Made by a program: the position numbers and the translations under genes
Shown here: piece by piece, positions 5,141-11,887 of the stretch
How positions within the stretch are numbered: the stretch's first letter is position 1
How the letters are laid out: each line of letters begins with the position of its first letter
Source of the DNA: Bacteroidales bacterium
GTDB lineage: Bacteria > Bacteroidota > Bacteroidia > Bacteroidales > Paludibacteraceae
Reading direction: 5' to 3'
DNA length: 11,887 nt
Assembly: GCA_900769035.1 (NCBI GenBank)
Contig: CAAGFD010000208.1
Span: forward strand, 1-11,887
The notes under the pieces: model-generated
The model's database searches: none
What the model saw: the letters and a program-made list of their open reading frames with translations, nothing else
Told to the model about the DNA's origin: nothing

Positions 5141-8023
5141 TTATAAATTGAAGAACAATTTACCTACTTTTTCTTTACGTTTTAATTTTCCGGTAGAAGA
5201 GTATTTCACTAAATAGTTCTTACCTTTAATAAGAGTAGGTATTTGAATTGTATTTGAAGTAACAGGTAATTTGGCAACTAACTGACCGTCGATTGTATAT
5301 ATAAATATGCAAGCATCTTCAAGCACTTCGTCTACATGAACAAGGTAGCAAGATTTATCGTCGGCTAAAGAGATTGTCAAATCACGAGAATCAGGGTCGG
5401 CACCTATAGGCAATTCTACAATTATCTCATTTGAGTAAGCAGTAATATTTTCGTATCTGCCTTGTAAATCCTTATCAGAAGCCTTTACTTTATAGTTATA
5501 AACAATACCGGAAGTAAGGTTAGAAACGAGGTAAGAAGTATCGGTCATGACGTAATAATCTTCAAGAGCGAAGGTTATATTTTTGTCGAAGTAAGCGGTA
5601 AAGTCGTCAAAAGCAAGACCACCTTCGCCGTTAGTTTGGTAATACATTTTGAATCGAGAATAACCATTAGCCTCATTCACAGTAACATCTTTAGAGCGAA
5701 CGGAAGCATCAATCTTAATAGAATAGATATTTACCCATTCACCATCTTCATTCTCTGCATCGAGATAGAAAACGCCCTCGGTATTAGCGCATTGTAGCCA
5801 GAATGAGACTTTAGATACCGGCATAAAATATTTTTTACTTATTAGTACGTCGGTATTTTTAGTGAAATAAACAGAGCGAGGAGCCGATTTTTTATGTACT
5901 GTAGAAACGGTGGTGAAATTAGATTCCCAACCGGCAGGAGCACCTTCGTTAAATTCGTTAAAGTCTTGAGTTTCTGAGCCCTCTTCATCTTTAATATTAT
6001 AAACGGACAAGTAATAACCCATAGCATCTTCTACAGGAGACCAGTTTGCCACGAAAGAATAAGGGGATACTTCGAGAGCCTCATAAGCAACAGGAGGTAC
6101 AACATAAACCGGACGGCGAGAAAGACCCGTTATCGGGAATTGCGCTTGATAAGATTCGCATTGAACGTTGATAACATCATCGACAGGTTTATCATAAGAG
6201 CAATTACGAGGTTGGAAAATAACATCAACGTCGAGGCTGAAAGTAGAATCCTCACCAACTTCGATAGAGAAGTTACGCTCGAAAGTAGCATCCGGATCTC
6301 CGGAAGGGCGGATACGATAATTAGTACCGAGGCTCAAAGAGAAGTCAACGGTACCTGATACTTTGTTACCTATGAAATTTACTGTTTGAGTATCGGTATT
6401 TACATTATTTTTCTCGTAGTATACAAGGAAGTCATTAATAGGAGTAGTCATTTCGACTGTAGAACCGGCACCTGAGCCATCGTAAGAGAAGAGAATATTA
6501 TTACCTTCTTCACGGATATTCATAAGTTTATGAGGCATTGTAGTACCATCTTGGAGCAAGAATGAACAAATCGTGACGTTACGAGTACCGGGATAGGTAT
6601 TCATTGCAGGAGTAGAAGTGGTACCGGATGCGCATTGTATAGATATACCGCAGTTATCAGGGTCATTATTAGGCATATTGTTTGACCAGTTAGCGGAATT
6701 AAACACAACGTGAGTAACGAGCATACCAACACCCGGCACGCCATATGTATCAAAGCCAATAGCTTGGCGGTTCTCAATCATAAAATACTCTTTAGGATTC
6801 GGGGCTTGAGCATTGAGGTTATGCGGGGTTACAGAATGGATATAAGCCTTATTTTCAGTGATAAGAGGCTCGAGGATATGCTCGCCATCGGACAATTGAA
6901 TAGGAGTTAACCATCCGAGATAGAAACGCTCAAAAGAAGAGTATGTAGGAGGGGTACAACCGCTATTATTATAAGAACCTTGGTCCATAATATCCCAAGA
7001 ACTCGGAGTGTCGTGAGTAGAGCTATAATCTGTAACGTAGAGGTCGGCAAGACCGAGAACGTGACCGAACTCATGGCAGAAAGTACCGATACCGCACATC
7101 ATTTGACCATAAGAACCGCGGAACTCAGAAGTACAAGCATAATCTCTAATACGCACGCCATCGTATTTATAATCGCCATAAATAGAAGAGCGATGAGGCC
7201 AGATAGTATTAGCGCCACCACCTTCAGCTTGGTTATAGCCGGCATAATAGACAAATACGTTATCTATATTTTTATCTCCATCGGTATCATATATAGATAG
7301 GTCTACATAATCGGAAGCAATTGCTACTGCATCGATAATCATTTGAGCAGGATTGGCATCGTTTCTACCGTTACTTTCGGCACCATAATAAGCTTGAGAT
7401 TTATTGAGAGTATAAGGGCCGAGCACATCGAATTGAGGAGCGAAAGCGCTATCGGAAGAAGCGATAAAATAATCGCGAGCAGAGCCTGTACCGCCATTAA
7501 GAGAATAGCCTGATTGATTAAGCAAATTGGTAAAATCCTGGTTTGCAGTAGGGGAAGTAAAAGAAACGTCGGAAAAGTTTACCAATATGACGAGGCTACG
7601 AGGAGAACCTTTCAAAGGATATTTACGAGGTTTATCCATTGAAGCAGGAGCCTTTTGCATTTTATTTTCAGCATTCGAAGCGAGTACTTTAATTTTCTCT
7701 GTTAACGAAGAAGCTTTAGGGCGGCTCATTAAGAAGATTTTTTCGGAGTCTGTACGAACAGAAACGTTATTACAACGAACGCCGGTAGGAATAATTAGGT
7801 TTTCAAAAATATTGGCATACTCCAAGTAACCGAGCTCATTTGTAGCGATAAGGTAACCATCTTCAGAAGTCATCCAACTGAAAAATTCATCACCATGCAA
7901 ATAATAATTTACTGTAGTGCCATCATTTTGGGTTTTTGTAAGCATATAAGGATATGCCTTCACAGCATATAGTGAATAAACAGAGCACAATGCAAACAGA
8001 AAACCGAGTAATAATTTCTTCAT
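5141..8023 (-). CDS. Secreted M6-family zinc metalloprotease with type IX-like C-terminal tail
   Basis: A 960-residue secreted protease. The N-terminus MKKLLLGFLFALCSVYSLYA is a Sec signal peptide, cleaved near residues 20-23. Residues about 42-70 contain the DGDEFFSW...DGYL...YLEYA-type segment common before M6 catalytic domains. The catalytic domain starts near 142 (SLVILVNFSD). It carries a likely calcium loop (Asp246, 248, 250, 254), the zinc motif HEFGHVLGLAD with His317, Glu318, His321 and Asp327, and a Met-turn at Met346 (WDIMDQGSYNNSG). M6 relatives include immune inhibitor A, which degrades host proteins. After about residue 640 a fibronectin-III-like half (near Trp661) is interrupted by a jelly-roll-like segment (GAPAGW...LAFDDF) and resumes near 826-870. 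The last 80 residues (IYTIDGQLVAKLP...GKNYLVKY) resemble a type IX secretion sorting domain, implying surface or extracellular delivery. It has its own promoter and terminator. The target protein is unknown. Confidence 0.93.
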   Translation of the reverse strand: MKKLLLGFLFALCSVYSLYAVKAYPYMLTKTQNDGTTVNYYLHGDEFFSWMTSEDGYLIATNELGYLEYANIFENLIIPTGVRCNNVSVRTDSEKIFLMSRPKASSLTEKIKVLASNAENKMQKAPASMDKPRKYPLKGSPRSLVILVNFSDVSFTSPTANQDFTNLLNQSGYSLNGGTGSARDYFIASSDSAFAPQFDVLGPYTLNKSQAYYGAESNGRNDANPAQMIIDAVAIASDYVDLSIYDTDGDKNIDNVFVYYAGYNQAEGGGANTIWPHRSSIYGDYKYDGVRIRDYACTSEFRGSYGQMMCGIGTFCHEFGHVLGLADLYVTDYSSTHDTPSSWDIMDQGSYNNSGCTPPTYSSFERFYLGWLTPIQLSDGEHILEPLITENKAYIHSVTPHNLNAQAPNPKEYFMIENRQAIGFDTYGVPGVGMLVTHVVFNSANWSNNMPNNDPDNCGISIQCASGTTSTPAMNTYPGTRNVTICSFLLQDGTTMPHKLMNIREEGNNILFSYDGSGAGSTVEMTTPINDFLVYYEKNNVNTDTQTVNFIGNKVSGTVDFSLSLGTNYRIRPSGDPDATFERNFSIEVGEDSTFSLDVDVIFQPRNCSYDKPVDDVINVQCESYQAQFPITGLSRRPVYVVPPVAYEALEVSPYSFVANWSPVEDAMGYYLSVYNIKDEEGSETQDFNEFNEGAPAGWESNFTTVSTVHKKSAPRSVYFTKNTDVLISKKYFMPVSKVSFWLQCANTEGVFYLDAENEDGEWVNIYSIKIDASVRSKDVTVNEANGYSRFKMYYQTNGEGGLAFDDFTAYFDKNITFALEDYYVMTDTSYLVSNLTSGIVYNYKVKASDKDLQGRYENITAYSNEIIVELPIGADPDSRDLTISLADDKSCYLVHVDEVLEDACIFIYTIDGQLVAKLPVTSNTIQIPTLIKGKNYLVKYSSTGKLKRKEKVGKLFFNL

Positions 8024-8059
8024 AAGTTATCGGATTAAAGATATTGATTTAACAAGTCG

Positions 8060-8090
8060 CAAAGTTATAAAAAATATTTGATAGCACCAA
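8060..8090 (-). promoter_or_regulatory. Bacteroidetes-type promoter of the M6 protease gene
   Basis: The minus strand carries TTG at 8088-8090, then 20 bases, then TAACTTTG at 8060-8067. This fits both the -33 and the TAnnTTTG -7 elements of Bacteroidetes at the usual spacing. The start codon at 8023 lies 36 bases downstream, giving a short AT-rich leader without a Shine-Dalgarno. It is the best promoter in the window and lies between the SusCD-operon terminator and the protease. Confidence 0.75.
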
Positions 8091-8102
8091 GCAAAAGGAA
8101 AT

Positions 8103-8132
8103 AAAAAAAGGCAGAGAAAAAATCTCTGCCTT
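8103..8132 (-). terminator. Rho-independent terminator of the SusCD-BIG2 operon
   Basis: The minus strand forms a perfect 10-base-pair stem, AAGGCAGAGA with TCTCTGCCTT, around a five-base loop, followed by a run of seven T's. It starts 26 bases after the stop of the BIG2 lipoprotein and closes the operon. The plus strand has no T tract after the stem, so it acts in one direction. Confidence 0.94.
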
Positions 8133-8158
8133 ATAGAAAATAAATTATCTAAAAAAGA

Positions 8159-9379
8159 TTATTTATTATATTTAAATCTGTAGTTATTAAGTTTATCAGC
8201 ATTAACTACATTGAGAGTTTTGATAAAGTCTGATTGTGATTGCATTCTATCGAGAGAAAGCGGTTTAGCAGGAGCCTCGTTAGGATTATAAGTACCATCA
8301 TCATAAGTGAAAGTATGCTCTCTCATAGGTTTCATAGTAAGAGGCACTACGAAATACTCTTCGTCAGCAGATTCTTCAGGATTTGTTTCAGGATCGCCAG
8401 GACGAGTTTCAAAACCATAAGCATTTTCTACGTCGATAATTCTAGCATTGAACTCATAGAGAGGAACTGATAATGGGTCAGTCATTTTAGAACCTTCTTC
8501 AGCCATTACTACGAATACGCCTTCGCCATGAACATAACCGCAATTCATATAAGTCATATCACCACCATCTTCTGAAGCAAACCACAACATAAGTTCGAGG
8601 TCACCGTCAGGATACAAAGGATATTCAGCCCAAGAAACTTTTTCACCGGAAAGTGCAGCGTCAAAGAAAGCAACCCAAGCGTCAGTATCAAAGTGACCGC
8701 AAACGATTTGGTGAGGTTTTGCGAAAGATTTATCAAGAGTATCTTTCATTTCCGGATTTTCAGTAATAACATAATCTCCAAGAGAATAGATAGTATTTTG
8801 TGAAGGAGAAAGGATATTGTGAGTTTTGAAGAACATACCGTAACCACCATCACCAATTACAGTGCTATTGATAGCATCGAAGTACATATCTTGGTTAAAT
8901 ACATAGAAATAAATACGAACGAGAGAGTCTTGATGCAAAGCACCTTCTTTATCAGTCCAATCGTATGGTTCGTAAAATTCAGTAGGGTTATAACCTAAGC
9001 TGGAAGCGTTATCGAAAATAGTGTATTCAACTAAATCGGTAACTTTAACATTAGAAGTAGCAGAAACGTTAGAATTTTTCACAGTAGCAGTAATAACTGC
9101 AGTACCTTGTGCAAGAGCGGTAACAGTACCGTTAGTAGAAACTGTAGCAATTTCTTCGTTTGAAGAAGTCCAATCTACTTCATACAAAGTAGCATCAACA
9201 ACGTTGCCATCTTTATCTTTAGCAACTACTGAAAGACGACGCACTTCGTTATTTTTCATAGAAACTTCTGCAGGTTTTACTTCGAGAGAAGCAACGCCAG
9301 TTTTTTCTTTAGGAGGGCAAGCAGTGAAAAGCACTGAAATGCTCATTAAAACTGAGCAAAATAAAGCAAATTTTTTCAT
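8159..9379 (-). CDS. BIG2-domain lipoprotein, third gene of a SusCD operon
   Basis: A 406-residue lipoprotein. The signal sequence ends in the lipobox LFTAC with Cys21 as the lipidated residue. Residues about 29-115 form one bacterial Ig-like group 2 domain: VASLEVKPAEVSM, WTSSNEEIATVSTNGTVTALAQGTAVITATV and a closing VKVTDL are typical of the fold. The remaining 290 residues match no family I recognise. They are acidic and aromatic-rich, contain segments such as DAWVAFFDAALSG and ELMLWFASEDGGD, and have a proline/glutamate-rich stretch near 335-345. The gene starts 33 bases after susD with no promoter between, and ends at a strong terminator. Its position matches that of SusE/SusF-type surface glycan-binding lipoproteins, so a surface ligand-binding role is a reasonable inference. 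There is no sequence evidence for enzyme activity or a named substrate. Confidence 0.85.
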   Translation of the reverse strand: MKKFALFCSVLMSISVLFTACPPKEKTGVASLEVKPAEVSMKNNEVRRLSVVAKDKDGNVVDATLYEVDWTSSNEEIATVSTNGTVTALAQGTAVITATVKNSNVSATSNVKVTDLVEYTIFDNASSLGYNPTEFYEPYDWTDKEGALHQDSLVRIYFYVFNQDMYFDAINSTVIGDGGYGMFFKTHNILSPSQNTIYSLGDYVITENPEMKDTLDKSFAKPHQIVCGHFDTDAWVAFFDAALSGEKVSWAEYPLYPDGDLELMLWFASEDGGDMTYMNCGYVHGEGVFVVMAEEGSKMTDPLSVPLYEFNARIIDVENAYGFETRPGDPETNPEESADEEYFVVPLTMKPMREHTFTYDDGTYNPNEAPAKPLSLDRMQSQSDFIKTLNVVNADKLNNYRFKYNK

Positions 9380-9412
9380 AATTTAATATTTAATTAAAAG
9401 TTAGTTTATATT

Positions 9413-10933
9413 CTATTCTTCTTCTTTATCAGGGAAGAAAGTAGAGTTTGTATTAATCTCACCGTTAGGAGTTTGGAAAGTAAGTCTGATATCGGTAACA
9501 GAAACTGTTTCACCGGCACCATTATAGTGGTTATTACCACGAGTTTTAGTTCCACCGAAGCGTTTGTAAGTAGCTAAAGCGCGACCTTCACCCCACATTT
9601 CTACACGCCAGTTGTAGTAGATTTGCTCACAGAGTGCACCACTTGTCATACCATCTACTTCAGAAGCTAAATCTTTATCACGTTCTGAAAGTAATGCTTT
9701 AAGAAGTTCTTTAGAATTTTCAATTTGGTTATCGCGATAAGCAGCCTCTGCGCCAATGAGATACATCTCTTCGATACGCATATAAACGAGGTCGTTCAAC
9801 CAACGACGGTCGAGTTCATCAGCGAGAACGCCACGAGCTTTATCGTAGAATTTATAATCGTTGATGAATTTTTTAGTAGTATCGAACCATTGACGGCGGA
9901 TATCAGATCTAGGTATTAATTCAAACAATTGATCATCGATAGCTTTAGTTGCTCCTGCAGAAGCATATGAATAAGTATGAATATCCATATGACCCCAGAA
10001 AGAAGCAAGACCGGTAGTAGTTTCGATAGTTACATCAGAACCCCACATCCAAGAGTTGTCTTCTACAGAGACGAAACCTGTAGTAAGAACATTGTCGTAA
10101 GGGATGATAGAGAAGTGACGGCTGTCAATTAAATCTTTAGCAGTTTGATAAGCTTTATCATATTGTTGATCTTCGAGATAGCAATAAGCCAAGAGACCGC
10201 GAGCTACATCGGCGTCAACGATAAGTTTATTCATACGAACGAAATCAACTGAATCGAAGAAAGCGATAGCGGTTCTAAGGTCGTTGATAGCGAATTCGTA
10301 AGCTTCACCAACAGAAGAAACGTATTGCTCTTTGATAAGACCTGTTTCAGTAGTATCATTTTCGGTATAGATAGGAATTGAGCTATATCCGAGACCGGTA
10401 CCACCTACGAATATATCGGGAGTTTCGTTATTCAAACCAGGGTTATAAAGAGTAGCAAGGTTATAATAGCAATAAGCACGAAGAGTAAGAGCTTGAGCGT
10501 AAACAGCTAATTCATCATCGGTAAATTCGTTTTGACGAGGAGCCATTTTACGGATAGCGGTATTAGCATTCATGATTATTGTATAGTAATAAGACCAGAT
10601 ATAAGAGTTACGGCCTGAAGATGCAGTAGAGCAAGTGCGAGTAGCAGCGTCTGTAAACCAGCCGTAAGCATTAAGAGTCATAGCCATATCACTTGAAAGG
10701 AGGTCAGTAGCCATATCGATAGATTTTTGGCCGAAATAGTGGTGATCTCCGTTGCTGACATAGAGAAGAGAGTAAAGACCATTAACGAGGCCCTCGGTAG
10801 GATTGGTAAGCGCGTCGAATTGATCTTGAGTCAAAGTAGAGCCATTAGTTTGAGTATCCAACCAGCTGGCAGAGCAGCTACTCAGCATTACCACAACGGC
10901 TACAGCAAAAGAAAATATTTTTAATGATTTCAT
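9413..10933 (-). CDS. SusD/RagB family outer-membrane nutrient-binding lipoprotein
   Basis: A 506-residue SusD-family protein, a normal length. The signal sequence ends in MLSSC with Cys20 lipidated. The N-terminal SusD region begins at WLDTQTNG and contains the helical segment ALTLRAYCYYNLATLYNP (about 148-165), typical of the TPR-like core. A further repeat-like helix pair follows at RGLLAYCYLEDQQYDKAYQTA (about 245-265). The C-terminal family motif is clear: MRIEEMYLIGAEAAYRDN from residue 385, and WRVEMWGEGRALATYKRFG from residue 442, matching the usual EL..EG.R..D..RWG pattern. SusD proteins sit as a lid on the SusC porin at the cell surface and capture glycans or peptides for TonB-driven import. 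It starts 26 bases after susC, so the two are co-transcribed. The ligand cannot be deduced. I give no gene symbol because susD strictly means the starch system. Confidence 0.95.
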   Translation of the reverse strand: MKSLKIFSFAVAVVVMLSSCSASWLDTQTNGSTLTQDQFDALTNPTEGLVNGLYSLLYVSNGDHHYFGQKSIDMATDLLSSDMAMTLNAYGWFTDAATRTCSTASSGRNSYIWSYYYTIIMNANTAIRKMAPRQNEFTDDELAVYAQALTLRAYCYYNLATLYNPGLNNETPDIFVGGTGLGYSSIPIYTENDTTETGLIKEQYVSSVGEAYEFAINDLRTAIAFFDSVDFVRMNKLIVDADVARGLLAYCYLEDQQYDKAYQTAKDLIDSRHFSIIPYDNVLTTGFVSVEDNSWMWGSDVTIETTTGLASFWGHMDIHTYSYASAGATKAIDDQLFELIPRSDIRRQWFDTTKKFINDYKFYDKARGVLADELDRRWLNDLVYMRIEEMYLIGAEAAYRDNQIENSKELLKALLSERDKDLASEVDGMTSGALCEQIYYNWRVEMWGEGRALATYKRFGGTKTRGNNHYNGAGETVSVTDIRLTFQTPNGEINTNSTFFPDKEEE

Positions 10934-10959
10934 ACTTTTATATCAAAATTACTTGATTA

Positions 10960-11887
10960 TTAGAATGAGAATTTAATACCTCCCATAATAGTAGAGAGTG
11001 GTGAGTAAGAATAGGTGCTTGAGCCACCTGTAAATGAAGCCATTGGGATGTAACCTTTACGAGCTGACAAGCAGAAGAGGTTATCACCGGATACCCAAAC
11101 GCTAAGAGAATTGAATTTGATTTTCTCCATCCATTTCTTAGGGAATGAGTAACCGAGACGAACGTTAGACAAGTTCAAATAACTTGAAGAGATGAGGAAA
11201 CGAGTAGAACCTGAGTTAGCATACAAGTCGTTACCATTAGAAAGACGAGGAACGTCGGTTATATCACCTTCTTGTTTCCAGCAGTTAAGGATATCAACGT
11301 GCCAGTTTTGAGAACCACCGCGGTCGCTATGCATTAAAGAAGCATAAGCTGAGTCGTAACCCCAACCGCCCAAGCTATATTGGAAGGAAGCGGAAAGGTC
11401 GAAACCGTAGAATGAGAAGTCGATACCGAAACCACCTTGGAGAGCAGGGATTGAAGATTTACCTACATAAGTAGAAGAAGCGTAGTTATAGTTATCGGTA
11501 ATTTCTTTCTTCAAGAGCAACTCAGGGTTTTTGAGGTATTCGTTGATACGAGGGTCATCCTTGTACTCAGTAGCGATATATTGATAAACTGAAGAGATAT
11601 AATCCTTATACAAATTAGGTTCACCGCCTTCTAGTTTTTTAGGGTCGTAGTACCAATAGTATTGAGCTTTACCGTTGTCAGGGTTTACACCGGCGTATTC
11701 AACAGTATAGTAGTCGTATGGAGAGTGACCGAGAGAAAGGCCGGCATTCATGATATACTCTTCACCGGAGTTGTCGGTAGGCATCTTCATCACTTTATTA
11801 TCGTACCAAGCACCGTTCAAGCGGATATCCAATTTAAGGTTATTGGTATTAACAGCGTGGATATTGAATTGGAATTCAACACCTTGG
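10960..11887 (-). CDS. SusC/RagA family TonB-linked outer-membrane protein, C-terminal part
   Basis: The frame stays open to the right edge, so the visible 308 residues are only the C-terminal end of a protein that is normally about 1000 residues. The first visible residues, QGVEFQFN, match the GVE-type strand of the SusC barrel. Later segments are typical too: IPALQGGFGIDFSFYGFDLSASFQYSLGG (about 159-187), and SSYLNLSNVRLGYSFPKKW followed by LSVWVSGDNLF. The protein ends IKFSF with a terminal phenylalanine, as expected for insertion of an outer-membrane beta barrel. SusC proteins are TonB-dependent porins that import the ligand captured by SusD. The N-terminal plug, carboxypeptidase-like domain and TonB box lie outside the window. 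It is followed after 26 bases by susD in the same operon. A start placed at the TTG at 11830-11832 would be an artefact, since the conserved frame continues upstream. Confidence 0.94.
   Translation of the reverse strand, partial: QGVEFQFNIHAVNTNNLKLDIRLNGAWYDNKVMKMPTDNSGEEYIMNAGLSLGHSPYDYYTVEYAGVNPDNGKAQYYWYYDPKKLEGGEPNLYKDYISSVYQYIATEYKDDPRINEYLKNPELLLKKEITDNYNYASSTYVGKSSIPALQGGFGIDFSFYGFDLSASFQYSLGGWGYDSAYASLMHSDRGGSQNWHVDILNCWKQEGDITDVPRLSNGNDLYANSGSTRFLISSSYLNLSNVRLGYSFPKKWMEKIKFNSLSVWVSGDNLFCLSARKGYIPMASFTGGSSTYSYSPLSTIMGGIKFSF

Noticed and set aside
6980..7300. 106-codon plus-strand frame inside the protease gene
   Set aside because: It is antisense to the conserved catalytic domain, including the HEFGH motif, and its translation resembles no protein.
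9021..9386. 121-codon plus-strand frame over the start of the BIG2 lipoprotein
   Set aside because: It is antisense to a lipobox and an Ig-like domain that are clearly real; its valine/threonine-rich translation mirrors the coding strand.
11830..11832. TTG as the start of a 290-residue protein
   Set aside because: The same frame continues upstream to the edge with SusC-like sequence (QGVEFQFN), so this is an internal leucine codon of a partial SusC.

Overview
The window is an AT-rich chromosomal segment of a Bacteroidota bacterium, most likely order Bacteroidales. The evidence is a SusC/SusD pair, a Bacteroidetes-type -7 box (TAnnTTTG) before three genes, AT-rich leaders that mostly lack Shine-Dalgarno sequences, and a secreted protease with a type IX-secretion-like C-terminal tail. 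Every gene I can support is on the minus strand, so transcription runs from the right edge to the left. I cannot name the species.

Right third (about 8100-11887): the end of a polysaccharide-utilisation-type operon. It holds the C-terminal part of a SusC/RagA TonB-linked porin (cut by the window edge), a complete SusD/RagB lipoprotein, and a lipoprotein with an N-terminal Ig-like (BIG2) domain and an unassigned body. A strong rho-independent terminator at 8103-8132 closes the operon.

Middle (about 5086-8090): a single-gene unit with its own promoter and terminator. It encodes a 960-residue secreted M6-family zinc metalloprotease with a split fibronectin-III-like region and a sorting-type tail. 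A protease beside a SusCD operon hints that the locus may handle protein or glycoprotein, but the separate terminator and promoter show it is not simply co-transcribed.

Left third (about 265-5035): a tightly packed set behind one promoter: a CYTH/triphosphate-tunnel protein, a thioredoxin-fold lipoprotein that has lost its CxxC motif, the epoxyqueuosine reductase QueG, a sodium:solute symporter and the ribosome-assembly GTPase EngB/YsxC. The first four are separated by 6-35 bases. The symporter-EngB gap is 93 bases and holds a 29-base direct repeat pair flanking a perfect hairpin; one repeat copy encodes the last residues of the symporter.

Left edge: the first 46 codons of an unrecognised protein with its own promoter and an unusually good Shine-Dalgarno run off the window. 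I see no RNA genes, insertion sequences, CRISPR array or defence genes. The most unusual items are the CxxC-less thioredoxin protein, the BIG2 lipoprotein of unknown ligand and the repeat/hairpin between symporter and engB. I found nothing that amounts to a clear new system.
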